DNA of 64,000 bases from Clostridia bacterium (GTDB lineage Bacteria > Bacillota > Clostridia > Christensenellales > UBA1242). Below are positions 47,203 to 56,690 of the stretch, one piece after another. The notes below the pieces were generated by a model, which was given only the letters and a program-made list of their open reading frames with translations, was not told where the DNA came from and did no database searches. Location of the stretch: contig JAFTTP010000001.1 in the NCBI GenBank assembly GCA_017466725.1, positions 1 to 64,000 of the forward strand, in the 5' to 3' direction. Position 1 is the stretch's first letter. The number at the start of each line of letters is the position of its first letter. Both the position numbers and the translations under genes were made by a program.

Positions 47203-49261
47203 TATTCTCCTTATAATCACAATCTGCATTGCTGCACTTTACAACTTTGCCCTTAACAACAATTGGACTTTGACATTTTGGGCATTTGCCGCCTGTTGTA
47301 ACATCCCAACTCATAAATTTACAGTCAGGATATCTGTCGCAAGAATAGAAAATTTTGCCCCTCTTGCTTTTTCTCTCAACCATGTCAGCGCCACATTCTG
47401 GACACTTACCAACAACTTTTTTAGTCTCGTTGAGAGGTCTTGTATTTTTACATTTTGGGAAGTTTGAACAAGCCAAAAATTCACCAAATTTGCCATTTCT
47501 AATAAGCATTTTACTGCCACATTTTTCGCAAACAATATCAGTTTCTTTTGGTGGCTCTTTCATGGTAAGCGAGCTTTCGTCAGCCCTTAACAGCAACCTT
47601 TCAAAACCATTCCAGAATGATGCAACAACCGCCTGCCAATCCTCTCCTTTACTTGCAATATCGTCAAGTCTGCCTTCCATATATGCGGTAAACTTAACAT
47701 TAATAACGCCTGCGAAAAATTGGTCAAGATAGGCTGTAATTTTACGGCCAAGTTCGGTTGGAATAAGATATTTACCCTCTTTTTCCGTGTATTTTCTACT
47801 TGACAAAATGGTAATGGTTGCCGAGTATGTTGCTGGTCTACCAATCCCCTTCTCTTCCATTGCCTTAACAAGTGTAGCCTCTGTAAATCTTGTTGGTGGT
47901 TTCGTAAATTTTTGCTCAGGCACAATTTTGTTGCACTCAAGTACTTCACCCTCTTCAAGTTTTGGCAACTTGCCTGCAAGGCCTTCTTTGTTTTCTTCTT
48001 CAACAAATTCTTTATATACGTTTGTATAACCAGGGAATTCCATTGTTTTCCCGCTGACTTTAAAACCATAATCTTCACAGTCAAAGTTTACTGTAACGCT
48101 TGCATATTCAGCGTCGCTCATTTGACTGGCAAGAAAACGCTCGTAAATCAGTTTATAAAGTTTATAATTGTCTGCTGACAGAGTCTCTTTTACCATATCT
48201 GGTGTAATGTCCATGGTAATTGGTCTGATTGCTTCGTGCGCGTCTTGTGCAGAATCTTTTGTATGGTATATGTTTGGTTTTGCTGGTACAAAATCTGCAC
48301 CATATTTATTTTTAATAAACTCAAGACATGCATTTTGAGCATCAGTTGCAACACGTACTGAGTCGGTACGAATGTATGTGATTAAGGCAATTTTACCCTC
48401 GCCCTTCACCTCAACGCCTTCATACAGTTGTTGGGCTGCAGCGGAAGTTTTTGCCAAACTCATACCAAGTTTATTAAGCGCATCTTGTTGCATTGTACTT
48501 GTTGTAAATGGTGCTGGTGCATGAGATTTTGTTTTTGCTTTTTTCACTTCTTTTACAGTAAAATTTTTGCCAGAAATTGCGCCAAGCATAGCATCAATTT
48601 CTTCTTTATTTTTAGGTACAAATTTCTTCTTTTTAAATGTGGCGAGACTTGCCTTAATTTCATGCGTTTCTTTTTTGATGTGTGCGTTTACAGTCCAGTA
48701 TTCTTCTGGAACAAAGTTTTCAATTTCAACCTCACGGTCAACAACAAGTTTAAGCGCTACAGATTGCACCCTTCCTGCGCTAAGTTTTGGTGCAATTTTT
48801 TTGCAAATGATTGGAGAAAGTTTATATCCCACAAGTCTATCAAGCACCCTTCTAGCTTGCTGAGCGTCAACAAGTTTAAGGTCAATTTTTCTTGGCTCGG
48901 TCAATGCCTTAGAAACAGCCTTTTTAGAAATTTCGTTGAATTGAATACGACACTCTTTTTCGCTGTCATAACCAAGTATATGTGCCACGTGCCAAGAAAT
49001 CGCTTCCCCTTCTCTATCCGGGTCGGTTGCGATGTAAACATAATCTGCTTTACCGGCTTTTCGTTTTAGTTCGTTTATAAGTTCTTTCTTTTCTGAAAGC
49101 ACTTCATACTTAGGCTCGAAATTGTTTTTAATGTCAATTGCAAGGCTTTTTGCAGGAAGGTCTCGAATATGACCTTTTGTTGCAAACACCTCATATCCGT
49201 CTCCTAAATATTTTTTTAATGCTTCTCGTTTTGCTGGTGACTCTATAATTACAAGTTTCAA
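47195..49261 (-). CDS. topA: DNA topoisomerase I
   Basis: 688 residues from a TTG at 49261, preceded by GGAGG and giving the standard start 'KLVIIESPAKREALKKYLG'. The TOPRIM metal site is 'YIATDPDREGEAISWH' (about 82-97), and the active-site tyrosine is in 'ITYIRTDSVRV' (about 293-303). The C-terminal part has three zinc ribbons ('CEKCGSKML...FLACSNFPKCKN', 'CPECGADM...FYSCDRYPDCK' and 'CPKCQSPIV...CSNADC'). It relaxes negative supercoils. Its start follows directly on the dprA reading frame, and it overlaps the TrmFO-like gene by 8 bases. Confidence 0.95.
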   Translation of the reverse strand: MKLVIIESPAKREALKKYLGDGYEVFATKGHIRDLPAKSLAIDIKNNFEPKYEVLSEKKELINELKRKAGKADYVYIATDPDREGEAISWHVAHILGYDSEKECRIQFNEISKKAVSKALTEPRKIDLKLVDAQQARRVLDRLVGYKLSPIICKKIAPKLSAGRVQSVALKLVVDREVEIENFVPEEYWTVNAHIKKETHEIKASLATFKKKKFVPKNKEEIDAMLGAISGKNFTVKEVKKAKTKSHAPAPFTTSTMQQDALNKLGMSLAKTSAAAQQLYEGVEVKGEGKIALITYIRTDSVRVATDAQNACLEFIKNKYGADFVPAKPNIYHTKDSAQDAHEAIRPITMDITPDMVKETLSADNYKLYKLIYERFLASQMSDAEYASVTVNFDCEDYGFKVSGKTMEFPGYTNVYKEFVEEENKEGLAGKLPKLEEGEVLECNKIVPEQKFTKPPTRFTEATLVKAMEEKGIGRPATYSATITILSSRKYTEKEGKYLIPTELGRKITAYLDQFFAGVINVKFTAYMEGRLDDIASKGEDWQAVVASFWNGFERLLLRADESSLTMKEPPKETDIVCEKCGSKMLIRNGKFGEFLACSNFPKCKNTRPLNETKKVVGKCPECGADMVERKSKRGKIFYSCDRYPDCKFMSWDVTTGGKCPKCQSPIVVKGKVVKCSNADCDYKENNA

Positions 49262-49273
49262 TTTTTCCTCCAA

Positions 49274-50343
49274 TTAATTTAAAGCAACATTTCCGCCAGG
49301 TAGTCTACATATTATCCCACGAATTTCAAGCATTGTCAAACAAGTGTTGAAATTATTAATGTCTAAACCGCATTTTTTGTAAGAAAATCAATCTTTTGCA
49401 TTCCGTCACGCAAAAGCGATACAATTTTTTCTTCATCTGGCGATAAATTTTGATTTGTTTTTATTTGTTGATTGTTGATTTCTGTAAAATTATCAAGTAT
49501 ATCCTTTGCACAAGTTACGCATTGCCCCTGACCAGTTTTTATCACTTCGTTTGTAAGTTCGCTGTTGGTTGAATCAATATTTCCTGGCACAGCATAAACA
49601 TTTTTGCCATAATCAAGCGCAAAATCTTTGGTATGAATTGTCCCACTTTTGATGCTTGCCTCCGTGATAAGCGTACCATCGCTTATACCGGCAATAATTC
49701 TGTTTCTAAGCGGGAAAAGATATTTTTCTGATAGCTTTTTAGGGCGCTGCTCACTTAGCAAAAGCCCATTGAGTGCAATTTCTTGGGCAAGTCCTTGATG
49801 TTGGGCTGGATATATGTGGTCAAATCCGCCACCAAGCACAGCAATCGTCTTGCCGCCACACTCTAACGCCTTTCTGTGCGCAATACTATCTACGCCATAT
49901 GCAAGTCCACTGACAATCACAACCCCCGCGCTTGCAACATCGCGTACAATACGCTCGGTTGCCATCTTGCCATAAGCACTAGGTTTTCGCGTGCCTACAA
50001 CTGAAAGCGAAGGCCTGTTTGCAAGTGAAATATCGCCCATATAATACAATATATATGGTGCACTGTCAACATCTTTTAAGTGTTGTGGATAATTTTCATT
50101 AAATATTGTTGTTATAAAAATATCTCGATTGTTAAGGTTTTTTACATATGTTTGGACAAGGGTTTCATCTGCACTTTGCAGCATGTTTTGATAGGTTTCT
50201 GCTTTAAGTACTTTGGCATCAAACTTTGTATTTTTAAAGCACTTGATTGATGGCTGCTGCATGTTTTCAATAATACTTGCCATCTTACCAGAAGTCAAAT
50301 CAAATTGCGATAAGAAAACAATAAACAAATCCCTACTATCCAT
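49274..50343 (-). pseudogene. dprA: DprA DNA-processing protein, frameshifted near the C-terminus
   Basis: From the ATG at 50343 (AAGGGG upstream) the frame codes the Rossmann-like DprA core: 'LSVVGTRKPSAYGKMATERIV' (about 132-152), 'VSGLAYGVDSIAHRKALECGGKTIAVLGGG', 'GTLITEASIKSGTIHTKDFALDYGKNVYAVPG'. It stops at 49363 inside the winged-helix domain. A shift at the six-T tract 49373-49378 (A6 in the gene) restores a full C-terminus reading about 'KKCGLDINNFNTCLTMLEIRG' and on to 'PGGNVALN', then stop at 49274, next to topA. So the gene is one base away from intact: a real mutation, an assembly error, or slippage. DprA loads RecA on incoming ssDNA. Confidence 0.85.
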
Positions 50344-50354
50344 TTTATCCCCTT

Positions 50355-51887
50355 TTAATTCCAATATTTTCTATCTAATGTACGGTATGAAATTGCCTCA
50401 GCAATATGGTTTGCGCTAATATTCTCGCGCCCCTCAAGGTCAGCAATAGTGCGTGCAACCTTTAATATGCGGTCATGCGCACGGGCTGAAAGTTTAAGCC
50501 TCTCAAATGCCGTACGAAGCAGCAATTCACCCTGCTGGTCAAGTTTGCAATACTTTTTTGTTTGCGCAACGTTCATCTTTGCATTGGCAAAATTTTTTGC
50601 GCCTTTAAATCTTTCTATCTGAATTGCCCTTGCCTTGTCAACTCTTTTCTTTATTTCAGCCGAACTTTCTTCAAGCGTTTCGCTTTTAAGTTGATCATAA
50701 GTGACATTTTCCACTTCAATATGTATATCAATTCTGTCCATGATTGGCCCTGAAAGTTTTGCCAAATATTTACTTATCTGACCTGCTGAGCAATGGCACT
50801 CTTTATCTTTCGAGCCATAATTTCCGCAAGGACAAGGGTTCATTGATGCAATCAAAGTAAAGTTTGCCGGATAGCAAACTGTGGCGTTTGCCCTTGCCAC
50901 TGTAATGACGCCATCTTCCAGCGGCTGCCTTAAAGTTTCAATTGTGTGCCTTGTGTATTCCGGAAACTCATCTAAAAACAAAACGCCATGGTCTGCCAGC
51001 GAAATTTCGCCCGGCTTGCTGTTGTTTCCTCCACCGGTAAGCGACACAGTTGACGCAGTGTGATGTGGGCTGCGGAAAGGTCTTGCATTTACGATGCCTT
51101 TGTCGCCATCAAGTTCACCTGCAACTGAATGTATTTTTGTAACTTCTAATGCCTCATCAAATGTAAGGTCTGGCAAGATGCTTGGAAAACACTTTGCAAG
51201 CATGCTTTTACCACTTCCCGGAGGCCCAATCATTATAAGGTTATGCCCACCGGCCGCAGCAATTTCAAGCGCACGCTTTGCCATTTTTTGCCCCTTGACG
51301 TTTGAAAAATCAAGACCGTATTTGTTTGCATATGTTACATTTTCAAATTTACAACTTTGCACCGGCAAAATTTCTTGCTCACCTTTTAAAAATGCTATAG
51401 TTTCAAGCAATGTTTTTACGCCATAAACATTGATGCCTTCAATAAAACTTGCCTCAGTTAAATTTCCATAAGGAATGATAAATTCTTTAAAACCTGCCTC
51501 TCTGGCAGAGATAAGCAGTGGCAAAATTCCCTTTACCTTCTTTACACTTCCGTCAAAAGAAAGTTCGCCAATATAAACATATTTTTTCTCATTTTTAATC
51601 TCGTTTTCTTCATCACACGCAAGTATGGCAACAGCCATTGCAAGATCGTATAGTGCGCCTTCTTTTTTCACATCAGCAGGCGCAAGATTTATAGTAATTT
51701 TCTTTACCGGATATGAAAGGGCCGAGTTTCTAATTGCGTTTCGTACACGCTCTTTAGACTCTTTAATTGCAGTATCTGCAAGCCCAACGATATCAAAACC
51801 AGGCAAACCATTGCTGACGTCAGTTTCAACATCTATTGGAAAGCCCTCAATGCCTTTTAAACCAAAACTTAAAACTTTAGATAGCAT
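50355..51887 (-). CDS. comM: YifB/ComM family Mg-chelatase-like AAA+ ATPase
   Basis: A 510-residue protein. The N-terminal domain is Lon-protease-like ('GLPGFDIVGLADTAIKESKERVRNAIRNS', about 28-56). Walker A is 'MIGPPGSGKSMLAK' (about 218-231), Walker B 'GVLFLDEFPEY' (about 304-314), and the C-terminal helical lid ends 'RAHDRILKVARTIADLEGRENISANHIAEAISYR'. The ComM helicase promotes branch migration during natural transformation. dprA lies directly downstream with overlap, so the pair hints at DNA uptake or recombination. Confidence 0.92.
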   Translation of the reverse strand: MLSKVLSFGLKGIEGFPIDVETDVSNGLPGFDIVGLADTAIKESKERVRNAIRNSALSYPVKKITINLAPADVKKEGALYDLAMAVAILACDEENEIKNEKKYVYIGELSFDGSVKKVKGILPLLISAREAGFKEFIIPYGNLTEASFIEGINVYGVKTLLETIAFLKGEQEILPVQSCKFENVTYANKYGLDFSNVKGQKMAKRALEIAAAGGHNLIMIGPPGSGKSMLAKCFPSILPDLTFDEALEVTKIHSVAGELDGDKGIVNARPFRSPHHTASTVSLTGGGNNSKPGEISLADHGVLFLDEFPEYTRHTIETLRQPLEDGVITVARANATVCYPANFTLIASMNPCPCGNYGSKDKECHCSAGQISKYLAKLSGPIMDRIDIHIEVENVTYDQLKSETLEESSAEIKKRVDKARAIQIERFKGAKNFANAKMNVAQTKKYCKLDQQGELLLRTAFERLKLSARAHDRILKVARTIADLEGRENISANHIAEAISYRTLDRKYWN

Positions 51888-52016
51888 ATTTCTCTCCCAA
51901 TTATAAATTATACACCATAAAACTCAAATTTCCAAACGATATTCAACCGCCTTACTCAACTCTTTTATTTTTTCTTTAATGACAAGTCTCATAAAATGGA
52001 CACTTAATAATATAAC

Positions 52017-52047
52017 AAAAAAACTTGGATACACTCCAAGCTTTTTT
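52017..52047 (-). terminator. Terminator of rplS
   Basis: ACTTGGA, TACAC, TCCAAGC with flanking A and T runs; on the minus strand it is followed by seven T. Confidence 0.8.
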
Positions 52048-52053
52048 AATTTC

Positions 52054-52404
52054 TTATTTGTTGTCTGCAGATTTGATTTTTGCAGCTTTACCAGTGAGTT
52101 CTCTTACATAGTAGAGTTTAGCTCTTCTTGGCTTACCCTTTCTTACAACGTCAACACTTGCAATAAGTGGAGAGTGCATAGGGAAAGTTCTTTCAACGCC
52201 AACACCGTTTGAAATTTTTCTAACAGTGAAAGTTTCTCTAATTCCGCCATTTTTACGAGCAATTACAACGCCTTCATAAGCTTGAACTCTTTCTTTATCT
52301 CCTTCCTTAATTTTAACGCCAACTCTTACAGTGTCGCCGATGTTAAATTCAGGGAGATTTTCTTTCATATTTTCTTTCTCGATTTGGTCAATGATATTAG
52401 CCAT
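52054..52404 (-). CDS. rplS: 50S ribosomal protein L19
   Basis: 116 residues. '[94 protein letters not shown]' is diagnostic of L19, which sits at the 30S-50S interface. AGGAG precedes the ATG. It is monocistronic here, 58 bases after rpsU. Confidence 0.97.
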   Translation of the reverse strand: MANIIDQIEKENMKENLPEFNIGDTVRVGVKIKEGDKERVQAYEGVVIARKNGGIRETFTVRKISNGVGVERTFPMHSPLIASVDVVRKGKPRRAKLYYVRELTGKAAKIKSADNK

Positions 52405-52462
52405 TTTATTTCTCCTTTTACTTAAATTTTATAAAGTGCAAATTGTGCACAAGGTGGTTTTA

Positions 52463-52645
52463 TTAACCTCTTTTTCTTGCTCTCTTACGAGCGGCTTCAC
52501 TTTTCTTCTTTTTAGCAACACTTGGCTTGTCATAAGCTTCTTTTCTTCTGATATCACCAATGATGCCGTCTTTTTGGCATTTTCTCTTAAATCTTTTAAG
52601 AGCGCTTTCAAGTGTTTCGTTTTCGCCTACTTTAACAGTTGTCAA
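52463..52645 (-). CDS. rpsU: 30S ribosomal protein S21
   Basis: 60 residues starting at a TTG (52645) with AAGGTGG upstream. '[39 protein letters not shown]' followed by a Lys/Arg/Ala tail is S21. S21 helps base-pairing of 16S rRNA with the mRNA leader. Confidence 0.95.
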   Translation of the reverse strand: MTTVKVGENETLESALKRFKRKCQKDGIIGDIRRKEAYDKPSVAKKKKSEAARKRARKRG

Positions 52646-52759
52646 TCTTTTTCACCACCTTCTATTTTCAAAGTTTCCTTAATATTATATATATTCACAC
52701 CGCCTTTGTCAAGCGTTTTTTAGTTTTTACACAATTTTATATTAAAGTTTTTCCGCCAC

Positions 52760-53959
52760 CTAGCCTAACACGCCATTTGCGCTGTAGCAATTGTTTAACG
52801 TGTCGTAAAGTCTGTATTGCTGCATTGTGTCGTTCTCTGGAAGATATATGTACATATCTGCATAAGTTTCCTTGCCATATTTAAAACTATCTAAATGTAC
52901 GCTTTCAAGGTAAATTTCGCCATTTACATTGTACGCCTTGCCAAAACACATTTCAATCATATTGTTGTTGCTGTCATACGTTAAAAGGTTGTATTGACCA
53001 TTTTCAACTAAAACTTTAACCATCTCGCCACCGGTTGTTAAACACACATCAAACGTCAGCGCAACATCACCAACAATACCATCATAATTAAAAATTTGAT
53101 GCACAGTTTCAATTGAATATCCACAGTCAAGCCAGCCTTGCTTTCTTGCGTTCAAACGTTGCTGACTATAATATGAATAATATTCTTTAGAATAGTCTTC
53201 AACCTTCTGTTGCAACATTGATATGTACGCCAGCTTATCTTCTTTACTAAAGCTCGAATAATCTTCAGCATAGCATGCCACCAAAAGTTTATAATCATTT
53301 GGCGAAATCATTTTAAGTTGGTCGTTTGTATTAATGTTCATATAAGTGTCAAGGTGTCGCACCTTATTCCCATAAACATCATCTAAACCAAAAATATGTA
53401 AAAGCTCATGCAGTGATGTATAGTAAAGATGATTGGAATTTTTTGCCAAAAGGTCCTCATCAAACTTAACTTTGCAGTCTATATTAAATTTCCCCTTCGA
53501 GCCAAACGCAAATATCGAGCCATCTCTTACAGCACATCCATTTGCATTTTCAAGTTGGCAAGAAGAAAATTCTATGCTTGATTTGCCAGAATAGTTTGAT
53601 TTGTTTACATCATCCACAATTTCATAATGATAGTTGTCGTTTATGTCGCCAATCAAACCAAAAATATAATCTAAAGAAGAAATAATTGTCTCTGTTTGCG
53701 CCTGAGAAAAAGCACCTTCTTCTAAACTAATATAAATAGCCTCGCCATTATTATGTTTCAAACGGCCATAATTGGGCTGTCTGTACTCTGCATCCGCGCC
53801 AAAAAGTTGCTGTAAATATACAGTTTGTTGGGTTGATGAATTGTCTGCATGCACAACTTCTGAGCCCACAAAAAGAAATATACCAGCCATTACGAAAAAC
53901 GCAATTGCTGATATAAGTATGTACAAAGTATATTTTAAGCAGAGCTGTTTCATATCCAA
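52760..53959 (-). CDS. Secreted or membrane-anchored metalloprotease-like protein
   Basis: A 399-residue protein with an N-terminal hydrophobic segment ('YTLYILISAIAFFVMAGIFLFVG', about 10-32), then an extracytoplasmic part. 'YYTSLHELLHIFGLDDVYG' (about residues 189-207) has HExxHxxGxxD, the zinc motif of metzincin-like peptidases, with a later 'DTYMNINTN' where a Met-turn could lie. The rest, including a cysteine-bearing middle and a beta-rich C-terminal part, is unknown to me. It is monocistronic between rpsU and mtaB. Substrate unknown; a surface or cell-wall processing role is possible. Confidence 0.7.
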   Translation of the reverse strand: MDMKQLCLKYTLYILISAIAFFVMAGIFLFVGSEVVHADNSSTQQTVYLQQLFGADAEYRQPNYGRLKHNNGEAIYISLEEGAFSQAQTETIISSLDYIFGLIGDINDNYHYEIVDDVNKSNYSGKSSIEFSSCQLENANGCAVRDGSIFAFGSKGKFNIDCKVKFDEDLLAKNSNHLYYTSLHELLHIFGLDDVYGNKVRHLDTYMNINTNDQLKMISPNDYKLLVACYAEDYSSFSKEDKLAYISMLQQKVEDYSKEYYSYYSQQRLNARKQGWLDCGYSIETVHQIFNYDGIVGDVALTFDVCLTTGGEMVKVLVENGQYNLLTYDSNNNMIEMCFGKAYNVNGEIYLESVHLDSFKYGKETYADMYIYLPENDTMQQYRLYDTLNNCYSANGVLG

Positions 53960-54012
53960 ATAATAACATATTTGGGCTGCAAAGTCAATACCCTTTATTA
54001 TTTATAAGCAGC

Positions 54013-55299
54013 TTAACTTTTAACAATTTTGACAATTGCGCCATCCTTAAAGCATTTCTTGATTTTCACATTTAAAACTCTGTTTGTTGGGTCTTCTTTT
54101 ACATCTTTTGCTGGCAAATAACATCTAATGTAATTTTCACTGTAACCAACAAAATAATCCCCTTCTTTTTCTTCAATCAAAACGCTTGCGCGCTTGTTTT
54201 TCTTGATAAAGTTTGTTTTTAATTTTGCTCCAATTTTTTCTAAGGCTTGTACGCGTTGAGATTTAATTTCACCTGACAAATCTTTATATAATTTTGCCGC
54301 AACAGTCCCCTCTCTTTTTGAATATGGGAATATATGTAGTTGAGAGAATTTTACATCCTTTACAAACTTGCAAGTTTGCATAAATTCTTCTTCGCTTTCT
54401 TCGCAAAAACCAACAATTACATCGGTTGTGATGCCGGCAAGTGGAAAATATTTTCTTATAATTGCAACTGATTGAGCAAACTGATTTGTAGTATAATGTC
54501 TGTTCATGCGTTTAAGCACACTGTCACAGCCACTTTGAAGTGACAGGTGAAAATGTGGACAAAAGTTGCTAAGTTGCGCTAGTCCCTTAACAAACTCTTC
54601 GCTTACCAGGCTGTCTTCAACCGAGCCAAGCCTTATTCTTTTGCCAAGTCCGTCAAGTTGCTGTAAGAGTGTCAAAAGTGCTGGCTGCCCATCAACCTTA
54701 TAATCTGTAACATTTATGCCTGTAAGCACAATTTCTTTAATATCTTCACTAAGCTGGGCAGCCTCGTTTATCACCGAGAATATACCTCGAGACCTACTTC
54801 TGCCGCGTAAATACGGGATTATACAATACGAACAAAAATTATTACATCCGTCTTGAATTTTTATGTACGCCCTTATGCGTGATTGTTTTGCAAGCATATC
54901 ATCTTCATAAATCTTTGGAAGTTTTGCCAAGTTTTCAACACGCTTAGGCAACTTGCCTTGCTTTTTGGCATAAAAATCAATAATCTCGGCGATTTCAATT
55001 TTTGCAGCAACGCCGCTTACATATTCAACATCTTTATCTAAAAATTGTTTGGTGTTGTTTTGAGATGCGCATCCACACACAAAAATCTTTGCATCTTCAT
55101 TTAGTTTGCGGCATCTTGCAACCATCTGTCTTGACTTTTTTTCTGCCTCACCTGTAACGGCGCAAGTATTTATGACAAAAACATCGGCAGGCTCCAACCT
55201 GTCAAACGCATCATAACCTTTTAAAACCAAATTTTCAATAAGGGCATCACTTTCGTATTTATTAACTTTGCACCCTAAAGTTACCACAGAAATTTTCAT
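54013..55299 (-). CDS. mtaB: tRNA t6A37 methylthiotransferase MtaB
   Basis: A 428-residue radical-SAM methylthiotransferase. The N-terminal cluster cysteines are in 'VTLGCKVNKYES', 'VINTCAVTGEAEKKSRQ' and 'VCGCASQNN'. The radical SAM site is 'IQDGCNNFCSYCIIPYLRGRSRSR' (CxxxCxxC, about 146-169), and a TRAM domain closes the protein ('KKNKRASVLIEEKEGDYFVGYSENYIRCYLP'). It converts t6A37 to ms2t6A37 in tRNA, complementing TcdA at 43467. Length is normal. Confidence 0.93.
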   Translation of the reverse strand: MKISVVTLGCKVNKYESDALIENLVLKGYDAFDRLEPADVFVINTCAVTGEAEKKSRQMVARCRKLNEDAKIFVCGCASQNNTKQFLDKDVEYVSGVAAKIEIAEIIDFYAKKQGKLPKRVENLAKLPKIYEDDMLAKQSRIRAYIKIQDGCNNFCSYCIIPYLRGRSRSRGIFSVINEAAQLSEDIKEIVLTGINVTDYKVDGQPALLTLLQQLDGLGKRIRLGSVEDSLVSEEFVKGLAQLSNFCPHFHLSLQSGCDSVLKRMNRHYTTNQFAQSVAIIRKYFPLAGITTDVIVGFCEESEEEFMQTCKFVKDVKFSQLHIFPYSKREGTVAAKLYKDLSGEIKSQRVQALEKIGAKLKTNFIKKNKRASVLIEEKEGDYFVGYSENYIRCYLPAKDVKEDPTNRVLNVKIKKCFKDGAIVKIVKS

Positions 55300-55390
55300 A
55301 CAAAAATTTTATCAAATTTCGACAGAAAAATCAAGTGCATTGTTGTAGAAAATTTTGATTTATGATATAATGATGCAAAAGGAAAGATTT

Positions 55391-56560
55391 ATGAAAAAAT
55401 TTGATATAGCAATTTTGGGTGCTGGGGCAAGTGGATGCATGTGCGCAATCAATTGTCTTTACAACAGAAAAAGCGTTGTGCTTATAGATAAAGTCAGCCA
55501 AGCAGGGAAAAAACTTCTTGCAACAGGTAATGGACGATGCAACATCACACATATAGGCCTAAGTAATAAACACGCCTATAATCAAAATTTAGACCAATAT
55601 TTCAATCGCTTTGACGATGGCCAAACAATCTGTTTGTTTAGAGATTTAGGGCTTGAACTTTGCGATGATGGCGAAAAACGTGTATATCCACGCACAAATT
55701 CTGCAAAAAGTGTGATTGATGTGTTTTATAATAATTTTGCAAAAAATAAAAACCTTTTACTTCAACTTGAAACTGAAATTATAAATGTAGAAAAACAAGA
55801 TGATGTGTTTAAAGTCACCACAAACAAAGGTGAATTTATGTGTCAAAAACTTGTTGTTGCACTGGGTGGAAACAAGGGGCAAGAAATTCTTGATAAGTTT
55901 GAAATTCCATATCAAAAATTTATACCAAGTTTATGTGCGCTAAAAACTGAAAAGACAAAACTATTAGAAAACACAAGGGTTTCAAATGTCAAGGTAACAG
56001 CAACTACAAAAAGCGGACGCAGTTATAAAGAAAGCGGTGAAATTTTGTTTAAAGACAGCGGAATAAGCGGAATTTGCATTTTCAATCTTTCGGCCATGTT
56101 TGCAAGGGAAGGAAAATTTGAAGGCTCAATTGCCATCGACCTTATGCCTGATTATGATGAAAAGTTTTTAAAAATTTTATTGCACGAGCGTAAAAAAATT
56201 GATGTAAAACTATCTAAGTTTTTTGAAGGCCTGTTTGTAAATCCGCTTGCATACCACCTGCTTAACACGCTTAAATTAAACGAAGAAAAATCAAGCAAAA
56301 ATCTTACCGATGCCGAGATTGATAAGATGGCTAAACTTATCAAAAACCTTACTTTTACAGTTAAAGGCAATTATGACAACAATCAAGTGTATACTGGCGG
56401 AGTGCACCTATCTTGCCTTGACGAAAACTTGCAATCTAAGCAAGTACCAAACCTATATTTCTGCGGTGAAATCTGCGACGTAGACGGAATATGCGGTGGT
56501 TATAACTTACAATGGGCGTGGACAAGCGGACACATTGTAGGCCTAGCGCTAAACAATTAA
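55391..56560 (+). CDS. BaiN/HI0933-family NAD(P)/FAD-dependent oxidoreductase
   Basis: 389 residues from the ATG at 55391 (AAAGGAAAG upstream). The FAD dinucleotide motif is 'FDIAILGAGASGCMCAINCL' at the start, followed by 'KVSQAGKKLLATGNGRCNITH' (GRCN block). The HI0933 hallmarks 'LVVALGGNKGQEIL', 'LFKDSGISGICIFNLS' and the C-terminal 'YTGGVHLSCLDENLQSKQVPNLYFCGEICDVDGICGGYNLQWAWTSG' are clear. The family is widespread and poorly characterised; BaiN members reduce bile-acid intermediates, but orthology cannot be claimed here. Confidence 0.87.
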   Translation: MKKFDIAILGAGASGCMCAINCLYNRKSVVLIDKVSQAGKKLLATGNGRCNITHIGLSNKHAYNQNLDQYFNRFDDGQTICLFRDLGLELCDDGEKRVYPRTNSAKSVIDVFYNNFAKNKNLLLQLETEIINVEKQDDVFKVTTNKGEFMCQKLVVALGGNKGQEILDKFEIPYQKFIPSLCALKTEKTKLLENTRVSNVKVTATTKSGRSYKESGEILFKDSGISGICIFNLSAMFAREGKFEGSIAIDLMPDYDEKFLKILLHERKKIDVKLSKFFEGLFVNPLAYHLLNTLKLNEEKSSKNLTDAEIDKMAKLIKNLTFTVKGNYDNNQVYTGGVHLSCLDENLQSKQVPNLYFCGEICDVDGICGGYNLQWAWTSGHIVGLALNN

Positions 56561-56568
56561 ATAAATAC

Positions 56569-56598
56569 AAAAAGACGAGAACTAAATCTCGTCTTTTT
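56569..56598 (+). terminator. Terminator of the BaiN-type gene
   Basis: AAAAAGACGAGA, ACTAAA, TCTCGTCTTTTT. It also faces the convergent xfp gene. Confidence 0.85.
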
Positions 56599-56690
56599 GC
56601 AAAAACTATCAGTCTAACGTTTTGCGGCAAACACCTCCCCCTAGCATTGAAAGAATATTATTCGCCTAGCATAAGAATATGATGCAAACT

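Noticed and set aside
52429-52611. A second small minus-strand frame over rpsU
   Set aside because: It is an alternative reading of rpsU; the S21 frame has family-diagnostic residues and a proper ribosome site.
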